Shown piece after piece: positions 1-5,558 of a DNA stretch of 5,607 nt. The DNA is taken from contig CAIMDR010000632.1 in the NCBI GenBank assembly GCA_903839795.1, positions 1-5,607 of the forward strand. Direction: 5' to 3'. The translations under genes were made by a program, and so were the position numbers. Source of the DNA: an uncultured Methylococcaceae bacterium. GTDB taxonomy: Bacteria; Pseudomonadota; Gammaproteobacteria; Methylococcales; Methylomonadaceae. A model generated the notes under the pieces. That model saw only the letters and a list, made by a program, of their open reading frames with translations. It did not search any database and was not told where the DNA came from. Position 1 is the stretch's first letter. Each line of letters starts with the position of its first letter.

Positions 1-1
1 G

Positions 2-685
2 TCCTCAAAATTTGGTGCAGAACCGGATGAAGCTGTCGACCTGATTTTAGAGGCGGAAAAAGCGGGGCTTATCGTCGAGGGACTGAGTTTCCATGTTGGA
101 AGCCAAACGACCAATTTTGAGAACTACGTACAAGCCATTAATATTGCTGCGCTTATCTTTAAACAGGCCAGTGAGCGTGGCTATAACAAGATGAATTTAC
201 TGGATATTGGCGGCGGTTTTCCGGCTCCCTACGACACTTCTGTAAAACCTTTTAGTGAATTGGCGAAAAGGATAAATTCTGAACTGGAAAGACTCTTTCC
301 ACCCAACATAAAAATTATTGCCGAGCCGGGACGGTTTTTTGTTGCGACAGCCGGAACCGCAGTCTCGACAATCATCGGCAAAGCAGTTCGGCACGGCAAG
401 CTTTGTTATTACATCAATGACGGCGTCTACAGTACTTTTTCCGGTATAATTTTCGACCACTGCCAATATCACTTTGACGCTTTCAAAACAGGGACGACCC
501 AGATTTGTACGGTATTTGGCCCTACCTGTGACGGACTGGATGTTATTTCCATGACCGAAGAACTTCCAGCCGATTTGGAACGCGACGATCTTCTATTCAG
601 CAGAAACATCGGTGCCTATAGCGGAGCGACAGCCACTAATTTTAACGGCTTTGCACCCGCCAAGGTGGTACACATCAACCGCTAA
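2..685 (+). CDS. Ornithine decarboxylase-type fold III PLP enzyme, 5' end missing
   Basis: This is the C-terminal 227 residues of a gene that enters from the left edge, so the PLP-lysine barrel strand and the start codon lie outside the window. It should convert ornithine to putrescine in the cytoplasm. Visible family signatures, numbered from the first in-window codon, are FHVGSQ with the PLP-stacking histidine (His31), the glycine loop GGGFP (70-74), EPGR (108-111), which binds the PLP phosphate, YINDGVY around 137-143, the catalytic cysteine in GPTCDGLD (Cys176, Asp177), and GAYS (Tyr206). The CDGLD box and the aspartate after YIN are typical of eukaryotic-type ornithine decarboxylases rather than diaminopimelate decarboxylase. 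Lysine decarboxylase or dual activity cannot be excluded. The open frame runs unbroken from base 2, so the ATG at 191 is an internal methionine. It converges on the carboxyspermidine dehydrogenase gene and probably supplies that pathway with putrescine. Confidence 0.9.
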   Translation, partial: SSKFGAEPDEAVDLILEAEKAGLIVEGLSFHVGSQTTNFENYVQAINIAALIFKQASERGYNKMNLLDIGGGFPAPYDTSVKPFSELAKRINSELERLFPPNIKIIAEPGRFFVATAGTAVSTIIGKAVRHGKLCYYINDGVYSTFSGIIFDHCQYHFDAFKTGTTQICTVFGPTCDGLDVISMTEELPADLERDDLLFSRNIGAYSGATATNFNGFAPAKVVHINR

Positions 686-703
686 CTGTTTAATGTATTT
701 TAT

Positions 704-776
704 TCACCACGAAGACACGAAGGACACGAAGAAAAACCAAAGAAAAATCTTCGTGTCCTTCGTGTCTTCGTGGTGA
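704..776. repeat. Perfect 29-bp inverted repeat between convergent genes
   Basis: The arms 704-732 and 748-776 are exact reverse complements around a 15-nt A-rich loop. Each arm is built from three copies of CACGAAG (708-714, 716-722 and 725-731 in the left arm) separated by one or two bases. The repeat fills most of the 103-nt gap between two stop codons, so it would form a strong hairpin in transcripts from either side and may block read-through. No T-run follows the stem on either strand, so it is not a textbook intrinsic terminator. The CACGAAG-repeat sequence resembles a dispersed intergenic repeat I have seen in many bacterial genomes; that is recollection, not a search result. Confidence 0.85.
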
Positions 777-788
777 TTCGAGTTACCC

Positions 789-2201
789 TTACTTGTCTTT
801 TTTCTTGCTTGATTTTTTCTCTTTTCCTGATTGCGCTTTATCTTTCAACGGCTTTACCTTGGCAGGTTTGCCTGGAGATAGGGCAATCATGGGGTTTGCT
901 GCGGAAACCGTGACCGTAGCCGTCGATTTTTCAAGCTCTTTCTCAAGAGACCTCACGGTTCCGTCGAAAGAATACTTGCTGTCAGGTTTTATTTCCTTTA
1001 CTTCGGTCGGCAGGCCGATTTGGTCAAGAATTTTAATAAACGGTTCCGGATCAAGCTCTTCAACATTGACCATTTTCTTCACATCCCAGTCTCCACTTGC
1101 AATCAGCATGGCTGCTGCAATGGGCGGGACACCAGCCGTGTAACTGATTCCCTGTGACTCGACTTCTTCAAAACAGTGCTTGTGATCCGAGACCTGATAG
1201 ATTAATATCTCGCGCTTTTTTCCTTCCATCCAACCCTTGACGAAAGTACCGATACAGGTATTTCCAGTATAACCGGGAGCGAGCGTCATGGGATCAGGCA
1301 ATAGCGCCTTGACCACTTTAAGCGGCACCACCTCTTGGCCGGTCGTTAACGTCACGGGCAGATGTGAGAGAAAACCAAGGGTGCGTAGTACGGTAAATAC
1401 GTTGATGTAGTGGTCACCAAAGCCCATCCAAAAGCGGATACTTTCGGCATCAATGTTTTTTGACAGGGAGTGCAATTCGTCATGACCGTTCAGATAGATC
1501 GGTTGCTTCCCGACCACCGGAAACTCATATTCCCGCTTCACCGAGTGAGTGGGGAATTCTTGCCACTGCCTATCAATCCAGGTCCAGACTTTTACAAATT
1601 CCCGAAAATTAATCTCCGGATCAAAATTGGTCGAAAAATACCGGCCATGACTGCCTGCATTCACATCCAATATATCTATCGTATCGATTTTATCAAAGTA
1701 ACGTTTCACCGCAAGAGCGCAGTAAGCGTTGACCACGCCCGGATCAAAACCGGCACCCAAGATAGCGGTTATCCCCTTTTCAGCGCAGAGGTCTTCGCGC
1801 TTCCATTCGTAATTGGCGTACCAAGGTGGCTCTTCACAGACTTTGTCCGGATCTTCGTGAATAGCGGTGTCGATATACGCCGCACCGGTCTCAATGCACG
1901 CCTCCAACACCGACATATTGATAAAAGCTGAGCCAAGGTTAATCACAATCCCCGATTTGGTTTTCTTGATTAGCTTTACGGTCGCCGGAATATCCAAGGC
2001 ATCAAGTTGTGCTGAATACAGCCGACCGGCCGGATTCTTGAGATGACCTTTCCGGTTCACACTTTCGATTATCGCATCACACTTGGCTTGCGTTCGTGAG
2101 GCGATGCAAATATCGCCCAGCACATCGTTGTTCATCGCCGCTTTGTGCGCAGCAACATGTGCCACTCCGCCAGCGCCGATAATCATTACATTCTTTTTCA
2201 T
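789..2201 (-). CDS. Carboxynorspermidine/carboxyspermidine dehydrogenase, saccharopine dehydrogenase family
   Basis: This 470-residue enzyme should reductively condense a diamine (putrescine or diaminopropane) with aspartate semialdehyde, using NADPH, to give carboxyspermidine or carboxynorspermidine. The N-terminus has a Rossmann dinucleotide loop, IIGAGGVAHV (residues 7-16). The middle contains LGAGFDPGVVNAY (148-160) and NAGSHGRYFSTNFDPEIN (181-198), which match this branch of the saccharopine dehydrogenase family better than true lysine-pathway enzymes. The C-terminal catalytic part ends near residue 405. The last 60 or so residues are extra; residues 442-470 are a lysine-rich tail with 12 lysines in 29 positions. 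The family usually ends at about 400-415 residues (from memory). The ATG at 2201 is preceded by GAGGG at 9-nt spacing. It lies 14 nt downstream of nspC, whose product uses its product, so the two form an operon. Confidence 0.92.
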   Translation of the reverse strand: MKKNVMIIGAGGVAHVAAHKAAMNNDVLGDICIASRTQAKCDAIIESVNRKGHLKNPAGRLYSAQLDALDIPATVKLIKKTKSGIVINLGSAFINMSVLEACIETGAAYIDTAIHEDPDKVCEEPPWYANYEWKREDLCAEKGITAILGAGFDPGVVNAYCALAVKRYFDKIDTIDILDVNAGSHGRYFSTNFDPEINFREFVKVWTWIDRQWQEFPTHSVKREYEFPVVGKQPIYLNGHDELHSLSKNIDAESIRFWMGFGDHYINVFTVLRTLGFLSHLPVTLTTGQEVVPLKVVKALLPDPMTLAPGYTGNTCIGTFVKGWMEGKKREILIYQVSDHKHCFEEVESQGISYTAGVPPIAAAMLIASGDWDVKKMVNVEELDPEPFIKILDQIGLPTEVKEIKPDSKYSFDGTVRSLEKELEKSTATVTVSAANPMIALSPGKPAKVKPLKDKAQSGKEKKSSKKKDK

Positions 2202-2210
2202 GTTATAAAT

Positions 2211-2215
2211 CCCTC
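2211..2215 (-). promoter_or_regulatory. Ribosome binding site abutting the nspC stop codon
   Basis: On the minus strand the bases GAGGG follow the nspC TAA stop (2216-2218) directly and sit 9 nt before the dehydrogenase ATG. With an intergenic gap of only 14 nt, ribosomes finishing nspC are placed on the next initiation site, which suggests translational coupling of the two enzymes and fixes the dehydrogenase start. Confidence 0.7.
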
Positions 2216-3322
2216 TTATGATAAATTACCCAAGTAATCTTTATAGTCAAAGCTACGTATCAGTTCTACAGTGCCGTTCAGCCTTTTTACTACAATCGAA
2301 GGCATCGCAACCCCATTGAACCAGTTCTTTTTTACCATGGTATATCCCGCTGCATCTGCAAAGCGCACTTCGTCGCCAATCTTTAACGGCGCTTCAAGTT
2401 CGTAGCTGCCGAATAAATCGCCCGCCAGACAGGTTCGGCCGGTAATCATAACCGGTTGATTTCCCAAGGCCGGCAATGAAATTTTAGGATTTGTGTTATA
2501 AATCAGGTGATCCAGCATGTGCGCTTCGATAGAGGCGTCAACGATAGCGATGTCAACTTCGTTATGAACGACATCCAGCACCGTGGTGACCAATTCAGCA
2601 CTACCGGTAATAGCTGCCTCACCCGGTTCAAGGTAGACTTGCACACCGAACTTTTCTGCAAAATCCTTTAAAATCCGGCAAAACTTTTCCAGAGGATAGT
2701 CGGCTTTAGTAAAATAAATGCCGCCTCCAAAACTGACCCAGTGCATTTTTTTTAGGACAGTCGCGTACTTTATGGCGATTTGGTCCAGGGCGGCAGCGAT
2801 GTTTTCGATATCGTCATTTTCGCAGTTAAAATGAAACATCAGCCCGCTGATCAAATCGGCCGCTGATTTGAGTTCAGACTCACTACAAACCCCCAGCCTT
2901 GAATATCGGCGTGCAGGGTCTGCCAGATCAAAGTGAGAATAGCTGATGCCCGGATTGACACGCAGTCCGACTTTCAGGTTACGTACAGAGTGATGGAACA
3001 GCTTAAGCTGAGAGGTAGAATTAAATATCACCTTGTCGGCAAATTGGGCTACCGCTTCAATTTCATCAGCCGAATAAGCAACGCTGTAGGCATGTACCTC
3101 CTTACCGAATTTTTCGTGACCTAACCTCGCCTCGAACAGTGAACTGCTGGTGGTGCCGTCCATGTATTGACGCATCAAATCAAATACGCACCATGTTGAA
3201 AAGCATTTGAGTGCCAAGACAGATTTTGCGCCGGATTCTTCGCGTATGTGTTGAATGATTTCGAGATTTTTTAGTAGCCTGATTTCATCGATAAGATAAT
3301 AGGGCGTGCGCAATTGCGGCAT
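2216..3322 (-). CDS. nspC: Carboxynorspermidine/carboxyspermidine decarboxylase
   Basis: This PLP-dependent, alanine-racemase-fold decarboxylase removes the carboxyl group from carboxynorspermidine or carboxyspermidine, the last step to norspermidine or spermidine. Numbering from the ATG at 3322 gives 368 residues. Motifs in order are TPYYLID (6-12), the PLP Schiff-base lysine in LALKCFSTW (Lys39), HFNCEN (164-169), GGGIYF (199-204), EPGE (232-235), DASIEAH (262-268), the active-site cysteine in GRTCLAGD (Cys298), and the PLP-contacting tyrosine in AAGYTM (Tyr326). LKCFSTW and EPGEAA distinguish NspC from diaminopimelate and ornithine decarboxylases. The open frame extends upstream to a TTG at 3403, but those 27 codons are AT-rich, do not resemble the family N-terminus and overlap a good promoter, so I take the ATG at 3322. 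Only a weak GAGA lies upstream of it. With an ornithine decarboxylase gene adjacent and no diaminopropane-forming enzyme in the window, spermidine is the likelier product. Confidence 0.93.
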   Translation of the reverse strand: MPQLRTPYYLIDEIRLLKNLEIIQHIREESGAKSVLALKCFSTWCVFDLMRQYMDGTTSSSLFEARLGHEKFGKEVHAYSVAYSADEIEAVAQFADKVIFNSTSQLKLFHHSVRNLKVGLRVNPGISYSHFDLADPARRYSRLGVCSESELKSAADLISGLMFHFNCENDDIENIAAALDQIAIKYATVLKKMHWVSFGGGIYFTKADYPLEKFCRILKDFAEKFGVQVYLEPGEAAITGSAELVTTVLDVVHNEVDIAIVDASIEAHMLDHLIYNTNPKISLPALGNQPVMITGRTCLAGDLFGSYELEAPLKIGDEVRFADAAGYTMVKKNWFNGVAMPSIVVKRLNGTVELIRSFDYKDYLGNLS

Positions 3323-3356
3323 TTTGGGTCTCGCAGAAAAGCGATAAATTTGATAA

Positions 3357-3385
3357 AGAATAAAATCATTAATACTATTTGTCAA
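3357..3385 (-). promoter_or_regulatory. Predicted sigma70-type promoter of the nspC operon
   Basis: On the minus strand a perfect TTGACA (3380-3385) is followed after 17 nt by TATTCT (3357-3362), which matches four of six bases of the -10 consensus. The spacer is AT-rich. Transcription would begin near 3350 and leave a leader of about 25-30 nt before the ATG at 3322. The site falls inside the 27-codon extension of the longest nspC frame, so it also decides the start codon. The call rests on consensus match and position only. Confidence 0.6.
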
Positions 3386-3403
3386 TGCCTTTGAAATTCC
3401 CAA

Positions 3404-3982
3404 TCAGGCACTGGTTGCAGGCAGTTCATCCAGGCGTTCGGCATCGTTGATGCAGTCCGCCCATGGTTTGGCATGTCTGGCTCGTAATACTTCGGGTACG
3501 GCAATGCCTGTTACTGCGCAAGCACTGCCCCAATAATTGAGCATTGCATTGCGGAATGTTTTTTGGCCGATTCTTTGGCGCACCATGCGTTCAACTTCTG
3601 TACCTTTAATCGCATCATCAGGGTATTTTGCCAGCTCTTCCTGAACCTGATCCTCATAATCACTAGCTGCTTGATTTGGTAGCGCCTTAGCAAGTTTAGC
3701 CGCTCTCCGTAACAGCTTGGCCAATTCATCGGTGGTCGACACTACAAACTTGACATTTTGCATTGGTATTGACATGAAACTGCGAACCAACTCAGATGAT
3801 AATAATCTGGAAACAGTTGAAGTGACCTCAAGCAACCATTCGTCTCTTTCCAAAGAAATAGTAACTTGGGCGCGATGTTGAGCAGAACCAAGCAACACCT
3901 TATCGTCCAAGTTGGGGATAATATTCTCAAAACCATTCTCATGGCCGATTTTTTCCATCAAGGTGTGTTGTAATATATTCAT
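3404..3982 (-). pseudogene. HNH endonuclease gene truncated at its 3' end
   Basis: The 192-residue frame matches the N-terminal and central parts of a family of putative HNH restriction-type endonucleases that I recall as about 280-300 residues long. Numbering from the ATG at 3982, the N-terminus has the HENGFENIIP box (14-23). The signature region carries RQRIGQKTFRNAMLNYW (135-151), CAVTG (155-159) and RARHAKPW (167-174). In full-length relatives DAERLD is followed by a conserved VFNGLLL..LDALFD segment that supplies the remaining HNH residues. Here DAERLD (180-185) is followed by ELPATSA and a TGA, and no frame downstream restores the segment. The first histidine remains but the rest of the metal-binding site is gone, so nuclease activity is unlikely. 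A TTG at 3985 is an alternative start; neither start has a clear ribosome binding site. The break lies next to the nspC promoter. Confidence 0.75.
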
Positions 3983-3985
3983 CAA

Positions 3986-4117
3986 GCATTGCAGTTCATG
4001 CTATACAGGCTGTGAGCTTAAGAAAAAATCGCAGCCAGTACGAAAATTTATTGGCGTTGCTTGATCTGTGAAACATTTCCAAAACGCAAATGCTTGTCGG
4101 ATCATTATTAGCAAAAT
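3986..4117. other. Non-coding gap between the vapC remnant and the HNH remnant
   Basis: No open frame or recognisable RNA gene is seen in these 132 bases. A weak 7-bp dyad (GGCTGTG at 4008-4014 against CGCAGCC at 4030-4036, one wobble) could form a hairpin with a 15-nt loop. It is too short, and lacks a clear T-run in the right place, to call as a terminator. I find no strong promoter for the HNH frame. Confidence 0.4.
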
Positions 4118-4518
4118 TCATAACAACCAATCTTCCTGCTTTAAACCTGGAACTCTGGCAAATTCGCGGGTATTATGAGTGACAACGGTTATATCGTAGG
4201 CAAGGGCAATGGCTGCAATCTGCAAATCATAAGGGCCGATCGGTGTGCCTTGACTTGCCAAATGGGCGCGGATGTCGCCAAAATGCTGCGTTGATTGATC
4301 CGCAAAAGGTAAACTTGGCCGCCACTCCAACAAGATGAGCAAACGAGCACGATTCTGTTCTTTTCGATTGCTCTAGGCCACGCCAAACCATAACTCAGCT
4401 TCAACCGGTGCGCACAAACCCGCAATGTAGATTGGCCAGCACGGCGGACATGATTCAGCATCTGAGGATGCTCTTTAAGCAAGGCAATGGCTGCATTGGT
4501 ATCAAGCAAATAAATCAT
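4118..4518 (-). pseudogene. vapC: VapC-type PIN-domain toxin gene, frameshifted and with a nonsense codon
   Basis: A PIN-domain ribonuclease toxin can be read here only across two lesions. The first frame from the ATG at 4518 gives MIYLLDTNAAIALL with the first catalytic aspartate (Asp6) and runs to VCA (codon ending at 4411). After two extra bases, or one lost, at about 4409-4410, the true frame resumes as PVEAELWFGVA, holding the conserved glutamate. It then meets an in-frame TAG at 4373-4375 where relatives usually have a sense codon, perhaps a changed CAG glutamine. It continues intact through GPYDLQIAAIALAYDITVVTHN and EDWLL to the TGA at 4118-4120, retaining the C-terminal acidic residue and the THN motif. 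An intact product would be about 132 residues, normal for VapC. The ATG overlaps the antitoxin stop as TAATG. Sequencing error could explain the indel but would have to explain the TAG as well. Confidence 0.85.
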
Positions 4519-4760
4519 TAGTCTAATGCCTCGCGCAGGGTATCAACACCCAAATCTTTATCGCTAATGTCATCAGGAAAATCTTCGCTCAAACCACCTA
4601 CTATGGCAGCGAGAAAGGCCTCGGTATCGTTCAGCTGTTTTATATTATGCGGTACCGGCGCGTAACATTGTTCCAGAAATTCTATGAAATCGAGAGCTTC
4701 ACGAGCAGCGATTTCTGGGAGATTAAGACTGTGTTGATAAATACTTTCGGCCAGGTTCAT
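4518..4760 (-). CDS. vapB: VapB-like antitoxin, DUF2281 family
   Basis: This intact 80-residue protein has the N-terminal pattern of DUF2281 antitoxins, LAESIYQHSLNLPE followed by AAREALDFIEFLEQ (residues 3-30). The acidic C-terminal half, with EDFPDDISDKDLGVD (residues 59-73), is the part expected to wrap the toxin. In related loci such proteins neutralise a PIN-domain RNase encoded next door. The stop codon overlaps the toxin ATG in TAATG, the usual coupling in these operons. The ATG at 4760 has a GAGA 9-10 nt upstream, and a dyad lies 40-88 nt upstream. The toxin partner is broken, so this is now effectively an orphan antitoxin, unless it counteracts a homologous toxin elsewhere. Confidence 0.85.
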   Translation of the reverse strand: MNLAESIYQHSLNLPEIAAREALDFIEFLEQCYAPVPHNIKQLNDTEAFLAAIVGGLSEDFPDDISDKDLGVDTLREALD

Positions 4761-5006
4761 AGGGTATTTCTCAGCTAATTAAGGTGGATATTTTTGCCTA
4801 ATCTAGCTGTCATTGTTGACCTAAAACAGAAGGAGCAACAGCTAGGTTATTCATTTGTAAGGTGTATCTTTTCAATCAAAAAATTACTGTACGCGGTTCC
4901 ATTGAATCGCCCGCCGCCAGTGTTCACTAATAGTCTGGGTAAATTCAGCTCTCACAAGTTTACCAATTTATCATGTTCAATTTTATCCTACGCTTACAGA
5001 ACTAGT
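4761..5006. other. Non-coding stretch upstream of vapB
   Basis: No gene is supported here. A + strand frame open from about 4794 to 5012 begins with TTG, lacks a ribosome binding site and its translation resembles no family I know. The only structure is the dyad at 4800-4848. The sequence is AT-rich and may include the vapBC promoter, but I could not find a convincing -35/-10 pair. Confidence 0.5.
4800..4848. repeat. Imperfect 11-bp dyad upstream of vapB, possible operator
   Basis: AATCTAGCTGT (4800-4810) pairs with ACAGCTAGGTT (4838-4848), with one T-G wobble and an uninterrupted 8-bp core CTAGCTGT/ACAGCTAG. The arms are separated by 27 nt. Toxin-antitoxin operons are commonly autoregulated through paired sites near their promoter, and this dyad lies 40-88 nt before the antitoxin start. 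An operator role is inferred from position only. Confidence 0.35.
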
Positions 5007-5142
5007 CGATGAGTAGTAGTTATTCACCTCCCCCTTTGAAAAAGTGGGAGAGCAAAGCGAGGGGGCCGAGGGGGATTTATCTAATAAAATTCCCCCTAAC
5101 CCCTCTTTTTCAAAGAGGGGGACTGAATGATTACGATGAGTA
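5007..5142. repeat. 9-bp direct repeats flanking the MITE-like element
   Basis: CGATGAGTA occurs at 5007-5015 and again at 5134-5142, immediately outside the two ends of the hairpin element (within one base on the left). This is the arrangement expected of a target-site duplication left by transposition. Nine bases is a common duplication length for IS4-type and some other DDE transposases. Confidence 0.6.
5016..5133. mobile_element. MITE-like hairpin element with terminal inverted repeats
   Basis: The 118-bp element has no coding capacity and folds on itself along much of its length. The left end GTAGTTATTCACCTCCCCC aligns with the reverse complement of the right end, TAATCATTCAGTCCCCC; two of the differences are wobble-compatible G-T pairs. 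The arms continue inward through TTTGAAAAAG (5035-5044) against CTTTTTCAAA (5105-5114), with a 2-nt bulge, and then through less perfect G-rich and C-rich segments (GGGGG at 5060-5064 and 5070-5074 against CCCCC at 5092-5096 and CCCC at 5100-5103). This looks like a non-autonomous transposable element or a palindromic dispersed repeat. Similar GGGGGA-ended, TTTGAAAAAG-containing repeats are familiar from several proteobacterial and cyanobacterial genomes (recollection). Only one copy lies in this window. Confidence 0.7.
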
Positions 5143-5147
5143 AGTAA

Positions 5148-5558
5148 TCGCCGAACCTTTTACCAGAGTCGGCTTACCAAACACCCGCTTTACCCAAAGC
5201 ACCCAAGGTACCTAAAGTAGCCAAAGAGTCGACCGTCAATATCAAAGATAAGGTTGCTCAAGGCGCCGACAAAAAAGCCAAAGCCAATAAAACGCCTAAA
5301 GAAACCCGAATCACCCGGATAGATATTTACCTTGATCACGTCAAACGCGATACCAAGCGACTGTTGGGGAAAATCCGTTACCTGGTCGCTGACAGTTTTT
5401 ACGCCAAGACCAAGTTTATTAATGGCGTGGTGGAACATGGCTTGCACGTGGTCAGTAAGTTACGGCATGATGCCGATCTGCGCTGGCTCTATACCGGTGA
5501 ACAAAAAGCTAAAGGCCGGCCTCGCCAGTACGCAGGCAAAGTTTGGTATCCACTTTAA
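5148..5558 (+). pseudogene. Internal fragment of a DDE transposase
   Basis: A 136-codon open frame follows a TAA at 5145 and has no ATG or ribosome binding site. Its first part is a lysine-, alanine- and proline-rich linker. The second part matches the core of a transposase family I recognise by GKIRYLVADSFYAKTKF, with the catalytic aspartate codon at 5391-5393, by GLHVVSKLRHDADLRWLYTG, and by KGRPRQYAGKV. In relatives GKV is followed by about a hundred or more further residues including the last catalytic acid. Here it is followed by WYPL and a TAA, and I found no continuation in the other frames. The N-terminal DNA-binding part and first catalytic aspartate are absent too. It is therefore a relic truncated at both ends and cannot transpose. 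Assignment to the IS4-like group is tentative. Confidence 0.75.

Noticed and set aside
191..685. A complete short gene starting at the ATG at 191
   Set aside because: The same frame is open back to base 2 and encodes conserved decarboxylase sequence including FHVGSQ, so this ATG is internal.
704..776. Classical rho-independent terminator
   Set aside because: The stem is strong but no T-run follows on either strand; I describe it as an inverted repeat that may still hinder read-through.
704..776. CRISPR-like short repeats (three CACGAAG units per arm)
   Set aside because: The units are 7 bp with 1-2 nt between them, far too short and close for a repeat-spacer array.
1470..1931. Long plus-strand frame opposite the dehydrogenase gene
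   Set aside because: The minus-strand frame has clear saccharopine dehydrogenase family motifs throughout, and the antisense translation has no recognisable features.
789..2201. Lysine-pathway saccharopine dehydrogenase
   Set aside because: The GAGFDPG and NAGSHGRYFSTNFDPEIN motifs and the coupling to nspC fit carboxy(nor)spermidine dehydrogenase, and no lysine genes are present.
4794..5012. Plus-strand open frame of 72 codons
   Set aside because: It starts with TTG, has no ribosome binding site, its translation shows no family pattern, and it overlaps the dyad and the vapB upstream region.
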